Shown: piece after piece, positions 1 to 8,969 of the stretch
Layout: each line of letters opens with the position of its first letter
Position numbering within the stretch: position 1 is the first letter of the stretch
Source of the DNA: Deltaproteobacteria bacterium GWA2_38_16
GTDB lineage: Bacteria; Bdellovibrionota; JACOXK01; 2-02-FULL-40-11
Direction: 5' to 3'
Length of the DNA: 64,000 nt
Assembly: GCA_001797335.1 (NCBI GenBank)
Contig: MGPE01000005.1
Coordinates: forward strand, 1 to 64,000
The notes under the pieces: model-generated
What the model was told of the DNA's origin: nothing
What the model saw: only the letters and a program-made list of their open reading frames with translations
The model's database searches: none
Translations under genes and position numbers: made by a program

Positions 1-88
1 TATTGCGATGGAGAAGGAGTTGAGATTTGCAGTGAGAGAAGGTGGTAGAACCGTAGGCGCTGGGGTTGTAACTCAGATTGTTGAGTAA
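1..88 (+). CDS. tuf: Elongation factor Tu, C-terminal end (partial)
   Basis: Only the last 28 codons and the TAA stop (86-88) lie in the window; the reading frame starts at base 2. The peptide contains [20 protein letters not shown] and ends VVTQIVE, the conserved end of domain 3 of EF-Tu, the GTPase that brings aminoacyl-tRNA to the ribosome. Its place five bases before rpsJ is the classic junction of the str and S10 operons, so fusA and rpsG/rpsL are expected upstream. Identity is secure despite the short length. Confidence 0.95.
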   Translation, partial: IAMEKELRFAVREGGRTVGAGVVTQIVE

Positions 89-93
89 AAACG

Positions 94-408
94 ATGGAAG
101 CACAAACACAAAAAATTAGAATTAGACTCAAAGCTTTTGATCATAAGCTTTTGGATCAATCTGTAGAAGAGATTGTAGAAACAGCTCGTCAAACAGGGGC
201 CAGAGTGATTGGTCCTATTCCTCTTCCAACAGAAATCAATAAATTTTGTGTTTTGCGTTCGCCTCATATTGATAAAAAATCTCGTGAGCAGTTTGAAATT
301 CGCACGCACAAACGGTTGTTGGACATTGTAGAACCAACACAACAGACCATTGATTCTTTGATGAAATTAGAACTTTCTTCTGGGATAGATGTGGAAATAA
401 AATTATGA
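94..408 (+). CDS. rpsJ: 30S ribosomal protein S10 (NusE)
   Basis: This 104-residue protein matches S10 in length and sequence: [23 protein letters not shown] at the N-terminus, then GPIPLPTEI and the H-rich [15 protein letters not shown] segment. S10 sits in the head of the 30S subunit and, as NusE, pairs with NusB in transcription antitermination. No clear Shine-Dalgarno precedes the ATG, so it is probably read in continuity with tuf. Its TGA overlaps the ATG of rplC by four bases, which suggests translational coupling. Confidence 0.98.
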   Translation: MEAQTQKIRIRLKAFDHKLLDQSVEEIVETARQTGARVIGPIPLPTEINKFCVLRSPHIDKKSREQFEIRTHKRLLDIVEPTQQTIDSLMKLELSSGIDVEIKL

Positions 409-1031
409 GTGGAGTACTTGGAATTAAAGTAGGCATGAGCCAGATTTATTCTCCTGAGGGGGATAGAATTCCGGTAACACTGGTGAGCACAAAGGACTGT
501 TCTGTGGTGCAACTTAAGACCAAAGAAAAAGAAGGATATAATGCCGTTCAAGTTGGGGTTGGAAATAAATCGCTTCAAAAAGTATCTAAAGCGCTTAAAA
601 AACACTTTGAAAAAGCAAAGGTAAAACCAACACGTTTTCTTCGAGAATTTAAAGTAGACGATGTAAGTTCTTATTCCGTTGGGAGTTTGGTTTCTTTAGA
701 TATATTTAAAGTGGGAGATAGAGTAGAAGTTCGAGGAACTACGAAAGGGCATGGATTTTCTGGGGCCGTTAAGCGATGGGATTTTCAAGGTGGTCCGGCA
801 GCACATGGTTCTCGATTTCATAGACGAGGGGGTTCTATTGGAAACCATACCTACCCAAAACGAGTATTTAAGCGACGAAAAATGCCCGGACATTTTGGAG
901 TAGATGGGCGAACTGTATTAAATGTAAAAGTGATGGATATTTTAAAAGATGAAGGCCTTTTAGTTTTAAAAGGAGCACTTCCGGGGGCAAGCTCAGGTCT
1001 TTTAGAAATTCGCAAGAGTAAAAGGAAGTAA
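405..1031 (+). CDS. rplC: 50S ribosomal protein L3
   Basis: The 208-residue product opens [13 protein letters not shown] and carries the glycine-rich loop of L3 ([22 protein letters not shown] and the following RRGGSIG), which reaches toward the peptidyl-transferase centre and helps start 50S assembly. In E. coli the loop has GSIGQ, with the glutamine methylated by PrmB; here the same place reads GSIGN, so that modification is not expected. The ATG is inside the rpsJ stop. Second gene of the S10 operon. Confidence 0.98.
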   Translation: MSGVLGIKVGMSQIYSPEGDRIPVTLVSTKDCSVVQLKTKEKEGYNAVQVGVGNKSLQKVSKALKKHFEKAKVKPTRFLREFKVDDVSSYSVGSLVSLDIFKVGDRVEVRGTTKGHGFSGAVKRWDFQGGPAAHGSRFHRRGGSIGNHTYPKRVFKRRKMPGHFGVDGRTVLNVKVMDILKDEGLLVLKGALPGASSGLLEIRKSKRK

Positions 1032-1036
1032 TTACC

Positions 1037-1657
1037 ATGCCTGTTGTACCTTTATATGATAAAACAAAAAAGAAAGTAGGAGAAATTAATCTCGATGAGA
1101 GAGTATTTAATGTTCCTTTAAAAAAACATCTCTTATATGATGCCGTCATTGCACATGGGGTGAATGCAAGACAAGGAACGGCTTCTACTAAAACGAGAGC
1201 TGAAGTGAAAGGGGGAGGAAAAAAACCCTTTAGACAAAAAGGTACAGGAAGAGCTCGCCAAGGATCGAGTCGAGATGCACATCAGGTTGGAGGAGGAGTA
1301 GCATTTGGTCCTAGACCTAGAGAATATAAAGATGGTTTTTCTAAAGAAGCCAATCGAGGAGCTTTAAGAACGGTTCTTTCTCAACTTTGTAAAGAGGATC
1401 GAATTTTTGTTTTAAAAGATTTTACATTAGAAAAAATAAAAACAAAAAATGTGGTATCTATTTTAAAAAAATTCTCTTTAGAAAAGGGACTCATTATTGA
1501 TCAGCCCAATGAGCCTCTTCAAAAATCAACAGCCAATCTCAGACATTTTAAATTTTTAAGGCCTGAAGGTGTGAATGTTTATGATCTGATAAAATTTCAG
1601 CATGTGATGATTTCCGAACCTGCTATTTTACATATTGAAAAAAGGTTACAACCATGA
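1037..1657 (+). CDS. rplD: 50S ribosomal protein L4
   Basis: This 206-residue protein has the L4 core: VNARQGTASTKTRAEVKGGG, then KPFRQKGTGRARQGSSR and GGGVAFGPRPREY. These basic and glycine-rich loops line the polypeptide exit tunnel near L22. In gammaproteobacteria L4 represses its own operon by binding the S10 leader; no such leader is seen here because rpsJ directly follows tuf. Its stop overlaps the rplW start by four bases. Confidence 0.98.
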   Translation: MPVVPLYDKTKKKVGEINLDERVFNVPLKKHLLYDAVIAHGVNARQGTASTKTRAEVKGGGKKPFRQKGTGRARQGSSRDAHQVGGGVAFGPRPREYKDGFSKEANRGALRTVLSQLCKEDRIFVLKDFTLEKIKTKNVVSILKKFSLEKGLIIDQPNEPLQKSTANLRHFKFLRPEGVNVYDLIKFQHVMISEPAILHIEKRLQP

Positions 1658-1944
1658 ACACAGAATTTCAAATTATTCAAAAACCTCTCATTACAGAAAA
1701 AGGGACGGGATTAACTGCTAATTTAAATACCTATGTATTTAGGGTTGAGAAAAGTGCTAATCGACATGACATTAAGTATGCCATTGAAAAACTATTTAAA
1801 GTGAAGGTAGAAAAAGTAAGAACTATGATTGTTCGTGGAAAAACAAAAACAGTGAGACGATCCGTGAGCCGAGAGTCCAATTGGAAAAAAGCGTATGTAA
1901 CTCTTGCTCAAGGAAATAAAATTGAGATTATTCAAGGAGTATAA
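1654..1944 (+). CDS. rplW: 50S ribosomal protein L23
   Basis: At 96 residues this is a typical bacterial L23. The N-terminal [13 protein letters not shown] and the central [31 protein letters not shown] segments are family hallmarks. L23 lies at the tunnel exit and is the docking point for trigger factor and signal recognition particle. The ATG is within the end of rplD (ATGA overlap), and rplB follows after eight bases, in S10 operon order. Confidence 0.98.
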   Translation: MNTEFQIIQKPLITEKGTGLTANLNTYVFRVEKSANRHDIKYAIEKLFKVKVEKVRTMIVRGKTKTVRRSVSRESNWKKAYVTLAQGNKIEIIQGV

Positions 1945-1952
1945 GTACACAC

Positions 1953-2789
1953 ATGGGATTAAAATTTTATAAACCAACATCTCCTGCAAGACGTTTTTAT
2001 GGAGTGGTTACCTCAGAAGATTTAACGAAGAAGAAGAAGCCTGAAAAACGTTTGTTAGAGCGACTCTTGCGAAAGGGAGGAAGAAATGCTTTGGGACGAA
2101 TTACGGTTCGTCATCAAGGCGGAGGGCATAAACAAAAATATCGTCTTATTGATTTTAGGCGAGATAAGTTTGATATTCCTTCAAAGGTAACGGCGTTGGA
2201 ATATGATCCAAATCGTACGGCCCGTTTAGCTCTCTTAACCTATAATGATGGTGAAAAAAGATATATTGTAGCTCCCGATGGATTAAAAGTAGGAGATGTG
2301 GTTATTTCTAGTGATACAGCGGATATTCGACCTGGAAATTGTCTTCCCATGAAGCTTATTCCTGTAGGAACGATGATTCATAATATTGAACTTAAAAAAG
2401 GCCAAGGAGGACAAATAGTTCGCTCCGCGGGTAATCAAGCACAGCTGATGGCAAAAGAAGGGGACTATGTTCAGGTAAAGCTTCCTTCGGGAGAAGTGAG
2501 AAAATTTTTAGCAGAATGTCGAGCGGTTATTGGGCAAGTGGGAAATCTTGATCATGAAAATATTACCATTGGAAAAGCCGGCCGGCAGCGATGGTTGGGT
2601 ATTCGTCCGACGGTACGAGGAGTTGCTATGAATCCTATTGATCATCCTCATGGAGGGGGTGAAGGAAAAGCCAAAGGGGGAGGACATCCTCGTTCGCCTT
2701 GGGGATGGCAGACTAAAGGACTTAAAACTAGAAATAACAAAAGAACTAATAAGTTTATAGTAACCCGAAGACCTAAAGGAGTTAGATAA
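1953..2789 (+). CDS. rplB: 50S ribosomal protein L2
   Basis: A 278-residue L2, the normal length. The OB-fold and SH3-like domains are recognisable ([20 protein letters not shown], then [23 protein letters not shown]). The highly conserved [14 protein letters not shown] near the C-terminus contains the histidine implicated in peptidyl transfer and subunit association. L2 is among the largest and most conserved 50S proteins. The last base of its TAA is the first base of the rpsS ATG. Confidence 0.99.
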   Translation: MGLKFYKPTSPARRFYGVVTSEDLTKKKKPEKRLLERLLRKGGRNALGRITVRHQGGGHKQKYRLIDFRRDKFDIPSKVTALEYDPNRTARLALLTYNDGEKRYIVAPDGLKVGDVVISSDTADIRPGNCLPMKLIPVGTMIHNIELKKGQGGQIVRSAGNQAQLMAKEGDYVQVKLPSGEVRKFLAECRAVIGQVGNLDHENITIGKAGRQRWLGIRPTVRGVAMNPIDHPHGGGEGKAKGGGHPRSPWGWQTKGLKTRNNKRTNKFIVTRRPKGVR

Positions 2790-3091
2790 TGCCACGTTCA
2801 ATTAAAAAAGGACCTTTTATTGATGATCATCTTTTAAAAAAGGTGAATATACAAGTTCAAGGAGGAGATAAAACTCCCATTAAAACATGGTCAAGACGTT
2901 CGACAATTATTCCAGAAATGGTGAGCTTTACCTTTTTAGTGCACAATGGGAGAAAATTTGTTCCTGTTTATGTGACAGAAAATATGGTGGGACATAAATT
3001 GGGAGAATTTGCTCCTACAAGATTATTTCATGGACACAGTGCTGTGAAAAAAGAAGAGACAACTCAAGCACCCGCTGGAGGAGCTTCGTAA
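2789..3091 (+). CDS. rpsS: 30S ribosomal protein S19
   Basis: This 100-residue S19 begins [18 protein letters not shown] and contains [27 protein letters not shown] and [11 protein letters not shown], all diagnostic. It binds the 3' domain of 16S rRNA with S13 in the 30S head. The last ten or so residues ([11 protein letters not shown]) are a short non-conserved tail. The start is fused to the rplB stop (TAATG), so the two are probably coupled. Confidence 0.98.
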   Translation: MPRSIKKGPFIDDHLLKKVNIQVQGGDKTPIKTWSRRSTIIPEMVSFTFLVHNGRKFVPVYVTENMVGHKLGEFAPTRLFHGHSAVKKEETTQAPAGGAS

Positions 3092-3106
3092 CATAAAGGA
3101 TAAGCT

Positions 3107-3442
3107 ATGGCAGGCAGTAGAGCACATTTAAGTTATACATTTATTGGCCCTCAAAAACTAAAATTGGTTACAGATTTAGTAAAAGGGAAAAATGTTCAAC
3201 ACGCCCTCAATATTTTAAAGTTTACTCCTAAAAAGGGAGCTCAAATTGTTTCAAAAGTGATTCGATCTGCGGTTTCAAATGCAGATCAAAAGGGAAAGAT
3301 CGATGTGGATAATTTATATGTGAAACACATTCAGGTGGGGCAAGGCATGATGCACTATCGAGTACATGCCCGGGCTCGAGGATCAGCGGCGTGGATTCGA
3401 AAGAAAACAAGTCATTTAACGGTTGAGTTGGAGGAACGATAA
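3107..3442 (+). CDS. rplV: 50S ribosomal protein L22
   Basis: A 111-residue L22 with the opening region [21 protein letters not shown], the central AVSNADQK and the long extended loop ([21 protein letters not shown]) that lines the exit tunnel and is the site of some macrolide-resistance changes in other bacteria. A GGATAAGCT stretch precedes the ATG. It sits between rpsS and rpsC as in other S10 operons. Confidence 0.98.
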   Translation: MAGSRAHLSYTFIGPQKLKLVTDLVKGKNVQHALNILKFTPKKGAQIVSKVIRSAVSNADQKGKIDVDNLYVKHIQVGQGMMHYRVHARARGSAAWIRKKTSHLTVELEER

Positions 3443-3443
3443 G

Positions 3444-4109
3444 ATGGGTCAAAAGACGAGCCCTATAGGATTTCGCCTGGGAGTAAATAAAACATGGGAT
3501 TCAAGATGGTATGCTGAGAAAGGGTATGCAGCTCAGCTTCATGAAGATTTAAAACTTCGAAGATTTGTAAAAGAACAGTTACACCATGCAGGGGTGGCGC
3601 GAGTTTTGGTGGATAGGATTGCAGATGAAGTTAAATTAACGGTTTGTACAGCAAGGCCGGGGATTGTGATTGGGAAAAAGGGAGCAGGTATTGATCAGTT
3701 AAAAGCAGAAATTCAAAAACTTACTCCTAAAAAAGTAACCGTCAATATTTTAGAAATCAGAAAAGCCGAACTGGATGCTCAATTAGTAGCTGAAAATATT
3801 GCATCTCAGTTGGAACGACGAATTGCATTTCGAAGAGCGATGAAGAAATCTTTAACAGCTGCATTTCGTTTTGGAGCCAAAGGGGTAAAAATTAAATGTG
3901 GTGGTCGATTGGCAGGAGCTGAAATTGCACGGAATCAGAGTTATCTAGAAGGATCTGTCCCTCTTCATACGTTAAGAGCCGACATTGATTATGGTTCAGC
4001 AGAAGCATTAACAACGTATGGACTCATTGGTGTAAAAGTATGGATTTATAAAGGGATGATTTTGGATACAGATAAAGCTAAGAAGAAGAAGGAGACTCAA
4101 AGTGCTTAG
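3444..4109 (+). CDS. rpsC: 30S ribosomal protein S3
   Basis: I take the ATG at 3444 ([16 protein letters not shown]), one base after the rplV stop, rather than the in-frame ATG at 3423, because MGQK-P-GFRLG is the universal S3 N-terminus. The product is 221 residues. It holds the type II KH domain with the GKKG loop ([12 protein letters not shown]) and the C-terminal domain ([25 protein letters not shown]). S3 lies at the mRNA entry tunnel. Its end overlaps the GTG start of rplP by eight bases. Confidence 0.97.
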   Translation: MGQKTSPIGFRLGVNKTWDSRWYAEKGYAAQLHEDLKLRRFVKEQLHHAGVARVLVDRIADEVKLTVCTARPGIVIGKKGAGIDQLKAEIQKLTPKKVTVNILEIRKAELDAQLVAENIASQLERRIAFRRAMKKSLTAAFRFGAKGVKIKCGGRLAGAEIARNQSYLEGSVPLHTLRADIDYGSAEALTTYGLIGVKVWIYKGMILDTDKAKKKKETQSA

Positions 4110-4515
4110 TCCTAAGAAGATAAAGTTTAGAAAACATCAGAAGGGAAAAATGCGGGGGACTGCGTTTCGAGGATCTAATTTGGATTTTGGTGAATATGGT
4201 CTTAAAGCGTTAGAATGTGGGTATGTTACAGCCAAGCAAATTGAGGCTTCCCGAGTAGCCATGACGCGGTTTATTAAACGGGGAGGAAGAGTTTGGGTTC
4301 GAATTTTTCCGGATAAACCGATTACCAAAAAACCTGCGGAAACACGGATGGGAAAAGGAAAAGGAAATCCAGAAGAATGGGTAAGTGTTATTCGACCGGG
4401 TAGAGTGTTATTTGAAATGGGTGGAGTAACGCAAGATATTGCTGATGAAGCATTGAAATTAGCATCGTATAAATTGCCTATTAAGACAAAGTTTGTGATG
4501 AGAGAGGAATTTTAA
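4102..4515 (+). CDS. rplP: 50S ribosomal protein L16
   Basis: The 137-residue protein starts at GTG 4102 and reads [18 protein letters not shown], the typical L16 N-terminus. [28 protein letters not shown] is the conserved core that contacts tRNA in the A site; the arginine in this segment is hydroxylated in E. coli. GTG is chosen because it gives the family length and no ATG is nearby. It overlaps rpsC by eight bases. Confidence 0.98.
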   Translation: MLSPKKIKFRKHQKGKMRGTAFRGSNLDFGEYGLKALECGYVTAKQIEASRVAMTRFIKRGGRVWVRIFPDKPITKKPAETRMGKGKGNPEEWVSVIRPGRVLFEMGGVTQDIADEALKLASYKLPIKTKFVMREEF

Positions 4516-4520
4516 AAGGT

Positions 4521-4721
4521 ATGCATGCAAAAGATATCAGAGAATTATCAGAAAAAGAACTTCAAATGAAAGAAGGGGAATTGACACAAGAACTCTTTAA
4601 TTTAAAATTTCAATTTCATTCAGGTCAATTAGAACATGCTTCTAAGATTAAAGGCACAAAAAAAGACTTAGCTCGCATCAAAACCATTTTGAGAGAGAAA
4701 AAAGGAGTAGCTCAGCCATGA
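4521..4721 (+). CDS. rpmC: 50S ribosomal protein L29
   Basis: A 66-residue, helix-rich L29: KDIRELSEKELQMKEGELTQELFNLKFQ followed by a K-D-ARIKTILREK ending, as in the family. L29 sits next to L23 at the tunnel exit and forms part of the trigger factor and SRP docking surface. The ATG follows rplP by five bases, and its TGA overlaps the rpsQ ATG by four bases. Confidence 0.97.
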   Translation: MHAKDIRELSEKELQMKEGELTQELFNLKFQFHSGQLEHASKIKGTKKDLARIKTILREKKGVAQP

Positions 4722-5002
4722 CGACAACTCAATTAAAGGAACAAGAAAGAGGGCATCGACGAGAATTACGAGGAGTAGTGGTGAGCGATAAAATGCAAAA
4801 AACCATTGTGGTGGAAGTTACACGTAGGGTACAACATCAAAAATATAAAAAGTTTATTAATCTTAAGAAGAAATATCATGTGCATGATGAAAAAGAAGAG
4901 GCAGGGTTAGGGGATTATGTAATGATGGAAGAATCCCGTCCCCTCAGTAAATTAAAACGGTGGACTTTAAAAGAAATTATTAAAAAGGGTGAAAGTGAAT
5001 AG
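4718..5002 (+). CDS. rpsQ: 30S ribosomal protein S17
   Basis: S17 of 94 residues; the OB-fold core is clear in RRELRGVVVSDKMQKTIVVEV, the H-KYKKFI-KKYHVHDE strand and MMEESRPLSKLKRW. About 15 residues precede the usual start (MTTTQLKEQERGHRR), a modest N-terminal extension. It binds 16S rRNA helices in the 30S body. Overlaps rpmC by four bases and is followed by rplN after three. Confidence 0.97.
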   Translation: MTTTQLKEQERGHRRELRGVVVSDKMQKTIVVEVTRRVQHQKYKKFINLKKKYHVHDEKEEAGLGDYVMMEESRPLSKLKRWTLKEIIKKGESE

Positions 5003-5005
5003 TTT

Positions 5006-5374
5006 ATGATAGGTTTAAGAACAAATTTAGAGGTGGCGGATAACTCCGGAGCACGCAAAATTCAGTGTATTAAAGTACTGGGGGGATCGAATCGTGTTTA
5101 TGGAAGTGTGGGAGATATTATTGTTGTGACAGTAAAAGAAGCACTTCCTACTTCCAAAATTAAAAAAGGTACGGTTGCAAAAGCCGTGATTGTAAGAACT
5201 GTAAAAGCAGTGGGTAGAAAAGATGGTTCTTTTATTAAATTTGATGATAATGCAGCGGTATTAATTGATAACCAAAAAGAACCTATTGGAACTCGTATTT
5301 TTGGACCTGTTGCAAGAGAGCTTAGGAATAAAGGATTTATGAAAATTATTTCTTTAGCTCCGGAGGTACTCTAG
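5006..5374 (+). CDS. rplN: 50S ribosomal protein L14
   Basis: L14 has its exact typical length of 122 residues. [21 protein letters not shown] near the N-terminus and [11 protein letters not shown] toward the end are diagnostic. It forms the intersubunit bridge with the 30S subunit and is the landing site of the silencing factor RsfS. It lies between rpsQ and rplX, as expected for the start of the spc operon, with no promoter evident in the three-base gap. Confidence 0.99.
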   Translation: MIGLRTNLEVADNSGARKIQCIKVLGGSNRVYGSVGDIIVVTVKEALPTSKIKKGTVAKAVIVRTVKAVGRKDGSFIKFDDNAAVLIDNQKEPIGTRIFGPVARELRNKGFMKIISLAPEVL

Positions 5375-5376
5375 GA

Positions 5377-5703
5377 ATGTTTCAGACAGGACACCATATT
5401 AAAAAGAACGATTTAGTTCAAATTATCTCTGGAAAAGAAAAAGGGAAAACTGGGAAAGTTATTAATGTATGGGTGGAGGAAGGAAAAGTTATTTTAGAAA
5501 AATTAAATTTATCGAAGCGACATGTAAAACCATCTAAAAAGAATCCTCAAGGAGGAATTACAGAAGTTGAAAAGCCTCTAGAGGCCTCCAATGTCCTTTT
5601 GGTGTGTTCTAAATGTAAAAAAGGTGTTCGAACAGGTAAAAAAGTGGTAAAGGATAAAAAACTTCGTGTATGTAAAAAATGTGGAGAAGTATTAGATAAA
5701 TAA
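5377..5703 (+). CDS. rplX: 50S ribosomal protein L24
   Basis: This 108-residue L24 has the N-terminal KOW motif ([21 protein letters not shown]) that binds 23S rRNA early in 50S assembly. The C-terminal half carries two CxxC pairs (CSKC and CKKC, the second near the end as [11 protein letters not shown]), so it may hold a zinc ion; this is seen in some bacterial L24 but not in E. coli. Start is two bases after rplN. Confidence 0.97.
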   Translation: MFQTGHHIKKNDLVQIISGKEKGKTGKVINVWVEEGKVILEKLNLSKRHVKPSKKNPQGGITEVEKPLEASNVLLVCSKCKKGVRTGKKVVKDKKLRVCKKCGEVLDK

Positions 5704-5708
5704 ACACT

Positions 5709-6248
5709 ATGGCAAGACTAAAAAAACAATTTGAAAAAGAAGGCGTTGCAAAACTTAAAAGCGAACTTAAGTGTAAAAACACGATGCAAGTTCCCAGATT
5801 GAAAAAGATTTTGGTTGGCATGTGTTTAAACGAAGCAGTGCAAAATGTAAAAGTGCTGGATAAGGCTGCTCAGGATCTAGCAACGATTACTGGGCAAAAA
5901 GCAGTCATTACACGTGCTCGAAAATCGATTTCAAATTTTAAATTGAGACAGGGGCAACCTTTAGGAGCGCTCGTGACTTTAAGAAAAGAACGCATGTATG
6001 AATTTTTGGATCGATTGGTGAACGTAGCGCTTCCCCGGGTGAGAGATTTTAGAGGGATATCTCCAAAATCTTTTGATGGAAAAGGAAATTATTCTTTGGG
6101 GATTAAAGAACAAATTATTTTTCCGGAAATTAATTATGATACGATTGATAAAATTCGTGGAATGAATATAACCATTGTGACAACGGCAAAAAATAATGAA
6201 GAAGGAAAGGCGCTTCTTTACTATCTGGGTATGCCATTTAGGAGCTAA
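5709..6248 (+). CDS. rplE: 50S ribosomal protein L5
   Basis: L5 of 179 residues, the usual size. [40 protein letters not shown] and the C-terminal [20 protein letters not shown] are family hallmarks. L5 binds 5S rRNA with L18 and contacts the P-site tRNA. The signature [21 protein letters not shown] is intact. It is followed by rpsN after 15 bases that contain an AAGGAGAG ribosome site. Confidence 0.98.
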   Translation: MARLKKQFEKEGVAKLKSELKCKNTMQVPRLKKILVGMCLNEAVQNVKVLDKAAQDLATITGQKAVITRARKSISNFKLRQGQPLGALVTLRKERMYEFLDRLVNVALPRVRDFRGISPKSFDGKGNYSLGIKEQIIFPEINYDTIDKIRGMNITIVTTAKNNEEGKALLYYLGMPFRS

Positions 6249-6263
6249 GGAGAGTTTAGATAT

Positions 6264-6446
6264 ATGACGCTTGCATGGAGAGTAAAACAAAAGAAGAAAC
6301 CAGCATTTAAAGTGCGACGATATACTAGATGCAATGTATGTGGACGATCTAGAGGATATCTTCGTAAATTTGATATGTGCCGGATTTGTTTTAGAACATT
6401 AGCCAATAAAGGGCTTATTCCAGGAGTCATTAAATCCAGTTGGTAG
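6264..6446 (+). CDS. rpsN: 30S ribosomal protein S14, zinc-binding short form
   Basis: A 60-residue S14 of the short type Z. Two CxxC pairs (CNVC and CRIC) are separated by [12 protein letters not shown], the pattern of the zinc-coordinating paralogue; the long cysteine-free form found in many proteobacteria is about 100 residues. [12 protein letters not shown] is conserved. The protein sits in the 30S head near S3 and S10. A zinc-independent paralogue may exist elsewhere. Confidence 0.98.
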   Translation: MTLAWRVKQKKKPAFKVRRYTRCNVCGRSRGYLRKFDMCRICFRTLANKGLIPGVIKSSW

Positions 6447-6458
6447 GAGTATAAATAT

Positions 6459-6860
6459 ATGGTCGTAGATTCATTAGCAGATTTATTAACACAAATTAGG
6501 AATGCCAATCTCATTTATAAAGATTCTTTGGAAATCCCGGCCTCTAAAATAAAATGGGCGATGACTCTTCTTTTAAAAGAAGAAGGATTTATCAAAGACT
6601 GTTCTTTGATTTCCGATAAAGTGACAGGCAAAAATCTCATAAACGTGGTTTTGAAATATGGGTCTGGGAAAAGAAGAGTTATTTCCGGTATTAGAAGAAT
6701 CAGTAAACCCGGATGTCGAGTGTACTCTTCCTTGAAAGAATTAAAACAATATCGAAAGGGATTTGGAGTAACTCTTCTTTCAACTCCAAAAGGAATTTTG
6801 ACTGATAAATCAGCCTATCAGCAAAAAGTGGGTGGTGAAGTGCTGTGTGTGGTGTGGTAA
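6459..6860 (+). CDS. rpsH: 30S ribosomal protein S8
   Basis: S8 of 133 residues. D-LADLLTQIRNANLI at the N-terminus, RRISKPGCRVYSS in the middle and GVTLLSTPKGILTDKSA near the C-terminus are diagnostic. S8 binds the central domain of 16S rRNA and in E. coli represses the spc operon by binding the L5 message; whether that occurs here cannot be judged. AGGAGTATAAAT precedes the ATG. Confidence 0.98.
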   Translation: MVVDSLADLLTQIRNANLIYKDSLEIPASKIKWAMTLLLKEEGFIKDCSLISDKVTGKNLINVVLKYGSGKRRVISGIRRISKPGCRVYSSLKELKQYRKGFGVTLLSTPKGILTDKSAYQQKVGGEVLCVVW

Positions 6861-6864
6861 AAAA

Positions 6865-7416
6865 ATGTCTCGAATAGGAAAAAAAATAATTAATATTCCC
6901 GATAAAGTGAAAGTTGAGATGAAAGAGGGGGTCATTACTATTCAGGGTCCAAAAGGAACTTTGAGTCGTCGTATCTCAGATCGTCTTGAGGCCGTATTGT
7001 CGCCAAAGGAAATTCAGATCAAAAGAAAACAAGAGGGCAGGGAATTTCGTTCTGTTCATGGTCTTACAAGAACCTTAGTGGATAATATGGTAAAAGGGGT
7101 GACAGATGGATTTGAAAAAAGATTGGAAATGGTGGGATTAGGATATAAAGCGCAGGTTCAAGGGCAAGTGCTAAGTTTAAATTTGGGATATACGAATCCT
7201 ATTCAATTTGATTTACCCAAAGTGGTTCAGGCAAAAGTAGAAGCCAATACAAAAATTGTTTTAACCAGTCCAGATAAAGAAATATTGGGAGTGACGGCTT
7301 CTGAAATTAGAAAATTAAGACTTCCTGAGCCTTATAAAGGAACAGGAATTAAATATGAGGGAGAGGTCATTGTACGCAAAGTGGGTAAAACTGCGGCTGG
7401 GACCTCTGCAAGTTAA
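6865..7416 (+). CDS. rplF: 50S ribosomal protein L6
   Basis: The start is set at ATG 6865, [15 protein letters not shown], because this is the universal L6 N-terminus; an in-frame ATG at 6832 would add eleven unrelated residues encoded within rpsH. The 183-residue product has both L6 repeats and the C-terminal [17 protein letters not shown] motif. L6 lies near the sarcin-ricin loop where elongation factors bind. It starts four bases after the rpsH stop. Confidence 0.97.
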   Translation: MSRIGKKIINIPDKVKVEMKEGVITIQGPKGTLSRRISDRLEAVLSPKEIQIKRKQEGREFRSVHGLTRTLVDNMVKGVTDGFEKRLEMVGLGYKAQVQGQVLSLNLGYTNPIQFDLPKVVQAKVEANTKIVLTSPDKEILGVTASEIRKLRLPEPYKGTGIKYEGEVIVRKVGKTAAGTSAS

Positions 7417-7421
7417 AAGAG

Positions 7422-7799
7422 ATGAGTACACGAATTAGAAAATCGCTATCAAAAAAAGAAGAATCTAGACTTCGTAGACACCGTCGAAGACGGGGGAAAA
7501 TATGGGGGACTTCTGAAAGACCAAGACTGTGCGTGTTTAGAAGTCAAAAACATATTTATGCACAAATCATTGATGATTCAGCTCAAAAAGTGTTGTTAGG
7601 AATTTCCACGGTGAGTAAAGATTTAGATATTAAAAAGGGATATACGGTAGTTAGTGCGACTCAGGTAGGAGAAACAACAGCGAAAAAAGCATTGGCTCAA
7701 AAAATAAAAAAAGTGGTTTTTGATGTAGGTGGATATAAATATCATGGTAGAATTAAAGCCTTGGCAGAAGGGGCTCGGAAAGGTGGATTGCAATTTTGA
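7422..7799 (+). CDS. rplR: 50S ribosomal protein L18
   Basis: This 125-residue L18 carries [20 protein letters not shown], the 5S rRNA-binding strand pair, and ends [25 protein letters not shown], the conserved C-terminus. The N-terminus ([26 protein letters not shown]) is strongly basic and contacts rRNA. Together with L5 it anchors 5S rRNA. The TGA overlaps the TTG start of rpsE by three bases. Confidence 0.98.
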   Translation: MSTRIRKSLSKKEESRLRRHRRRRGKIWGTSERPRLCVFRSQKHIYAQIIDDSAQKVLLGISTVSKDLDIKKGYTVVSATQVGETTAKKALAQKIKKVVFDVGGYKYHGRIKALAEGARKGGLQF

Positions 7800-8305
7800 G
7801 AACAGGAACTGAAAAGAAAATAGAAAAAAAAGAGTCAGAATTTACTGAAAAGATTGTATCTATCAATCGATGTACAAAGGTGGTTAAGGGAGGAAGAAGG
7901 CTAAGTTTTGCAGCTTTAGTAGTGCTGGGAGACAAAAAAGGAAGAGTCGGAATTGGATTAGGAAAAGATGATGAGGTGCCAGAAGCTATTCGAAAGGCTC
8001 AAGATCAAGCAAAGAAAAATTTTATGACAGTTCCCATGCTCAATAAAACCATTCCTCAAGAAGTGATGGGGAAATTTGGTTCCGGATTAGTGCTCTTAAA
8101 ACCAGCAGTAGAAGGAACGGGTCTTATTGCGGGTTCAGCTGTAAGAGCAGTTTTGGAATGTGCAGGCATTCAAGATATTTTAACCAAAAGTTTAGGTGCC
8201 TCAAATCCTCATAATGTTTTAAAAGCCACACTGGCTGCTTTGAAAAAATTAAGAAGTCGAGAGGAATATGCTGAGCTGAGAGGAAAAACATCTAAGGAAA
8301 TTTAA
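7796..8305 (+). CDS. rpsE: 30S ribosomal protein S5
   Basis: A 169-residue S5. [21 protein letters not shown] begins the double-stranded RNA-binding domain, followed by [18 protein letters not shown] and the C-terminal [20 protein letters not shown]5 acts in decoding fidelity and mRNA unwinding at the entry tunnel. The start is TTG at 7796, inside the end of rplR; it gives the family length, but a slightly later start cannot be excluded because the first dozen residues are poorly conserved. Confidence 0.96.
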   Translation: MRTGTEKKIEKKESEFTEKIVSINRCTKVVKGGRRLSFAALVVLGDKKGRVGIGLGKDDEVPEAIRKAQDQAKKNFMTVPMLNKTIPQEVMGKFGSGLVLLKPAVEGTGLIAGSAVRAVLECAGIQDILTKSLGASNPHNVLKATLAALKKLRSREEYAELRGKTSKEI

Positions 8306-8306
8306 T

Positions 8307-8507
8307 ATGGCAAAAATAACCACACAACAACCTAAAACTATTAAAGTTACGCTCATACGAAGTGGAATAGGTACTACTGAGCGCCAAAGATTAACCTTAC
8401 GAGGGTTAGGATTGACTCGATTGAATAAAACAGTTGAGCTTAAAAATACAGCTCCAGTTCGTGGAATGATTAATAAAATGATTCAATGGGTTCGATACGA
8501 GGTTTAA
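8307..8507 (+). CDS. rpmD: 50S ribosomal protein L30
   Basis: L30 of 66 residues: [27 protein letters not shown] and the conserved [17 protein letters not shown]. This is the short bacterial form, a non-essential 50S surface protein in some species. It begins one base after the rpsE stop and lies before rplO, as in the spc operon of most bacteria. Confidence 0.97.
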   Translation: MAKITTQQPKTIKVTLIRSGIGTTERQRLTLRGLGLTRLNKTVELKNTAPVRGMINKMIQWVRYEV

Positions 8508-8510
8508 GAG

Positions 8511-8969
8511 ATGATTACATTATCTAATTTAGAGCGTCGGCGAGATGCAAGGCATAAAATAAAAAGATTGGGCCGAGGATCAGGATCGGGACATGGAGGT
8601 CATACCTCTACCCGAGGACATAAGGGACAAAAAGCTAGAACGGGTGGTTCTATTCATCCTGCCTTTGAGGGGGGACAAATGCCCTTACATCGTCGGCTTC
8701 CAAAACGAGGATTTAATCCCATTCGAAAAGAAAAAATTCAGATTGTCAATTTAGATAGATTTATTGATTTTTCAAAAGGTACTGTGGTGGATCCAGAGCT
8801 TCTTAAAAAAGAACGTTTAATTTCTTCTGTCAAAAAGAAAGTAAAAGTTTTAGGAAATGGTAAATTAAAACATTCTTTAACTATAAAAGCACATGCTTTT
8901 AGCGAAGAAGCCCGAAAAAAAATTGAAGATGTAGGTGGAAAAATAGAGGTCATTGGTGTCCGGAATTGA
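8511..8969 (+). CDS. rplO: 50S ribosomal protein L15
   Basis: The 152-residue protein has the glycine-rich N-terminal L15 segment (KRLGRGSGSGHGGHTSTRGHKGQKAR, partly quoted here as key motifs GRGSGSGHGG and RGHKGQ), FEGGQMPLHRRLPKRGF, and a C-terminal domain ending KIEVIGVRN. L15 joins late in 50S assembly. Its stop lies inside the N-terminus of secY, a 14-base overlap that makes coupling likely. Confidence 0.97.
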   Translation: MITLSNLERRRDARHKIKRLGRGSGSGHGGHTSTRGHKGQKARTGGSIHPAFEGGQMPLHRRLPKRGFNPIRKEKIQIVNLDRFIDFSKGTVVDPELLKKERLISSVKKKVKVLGNGKLKHSLTIKAHAFSEEARKKIEDVGGKIEVIGVRN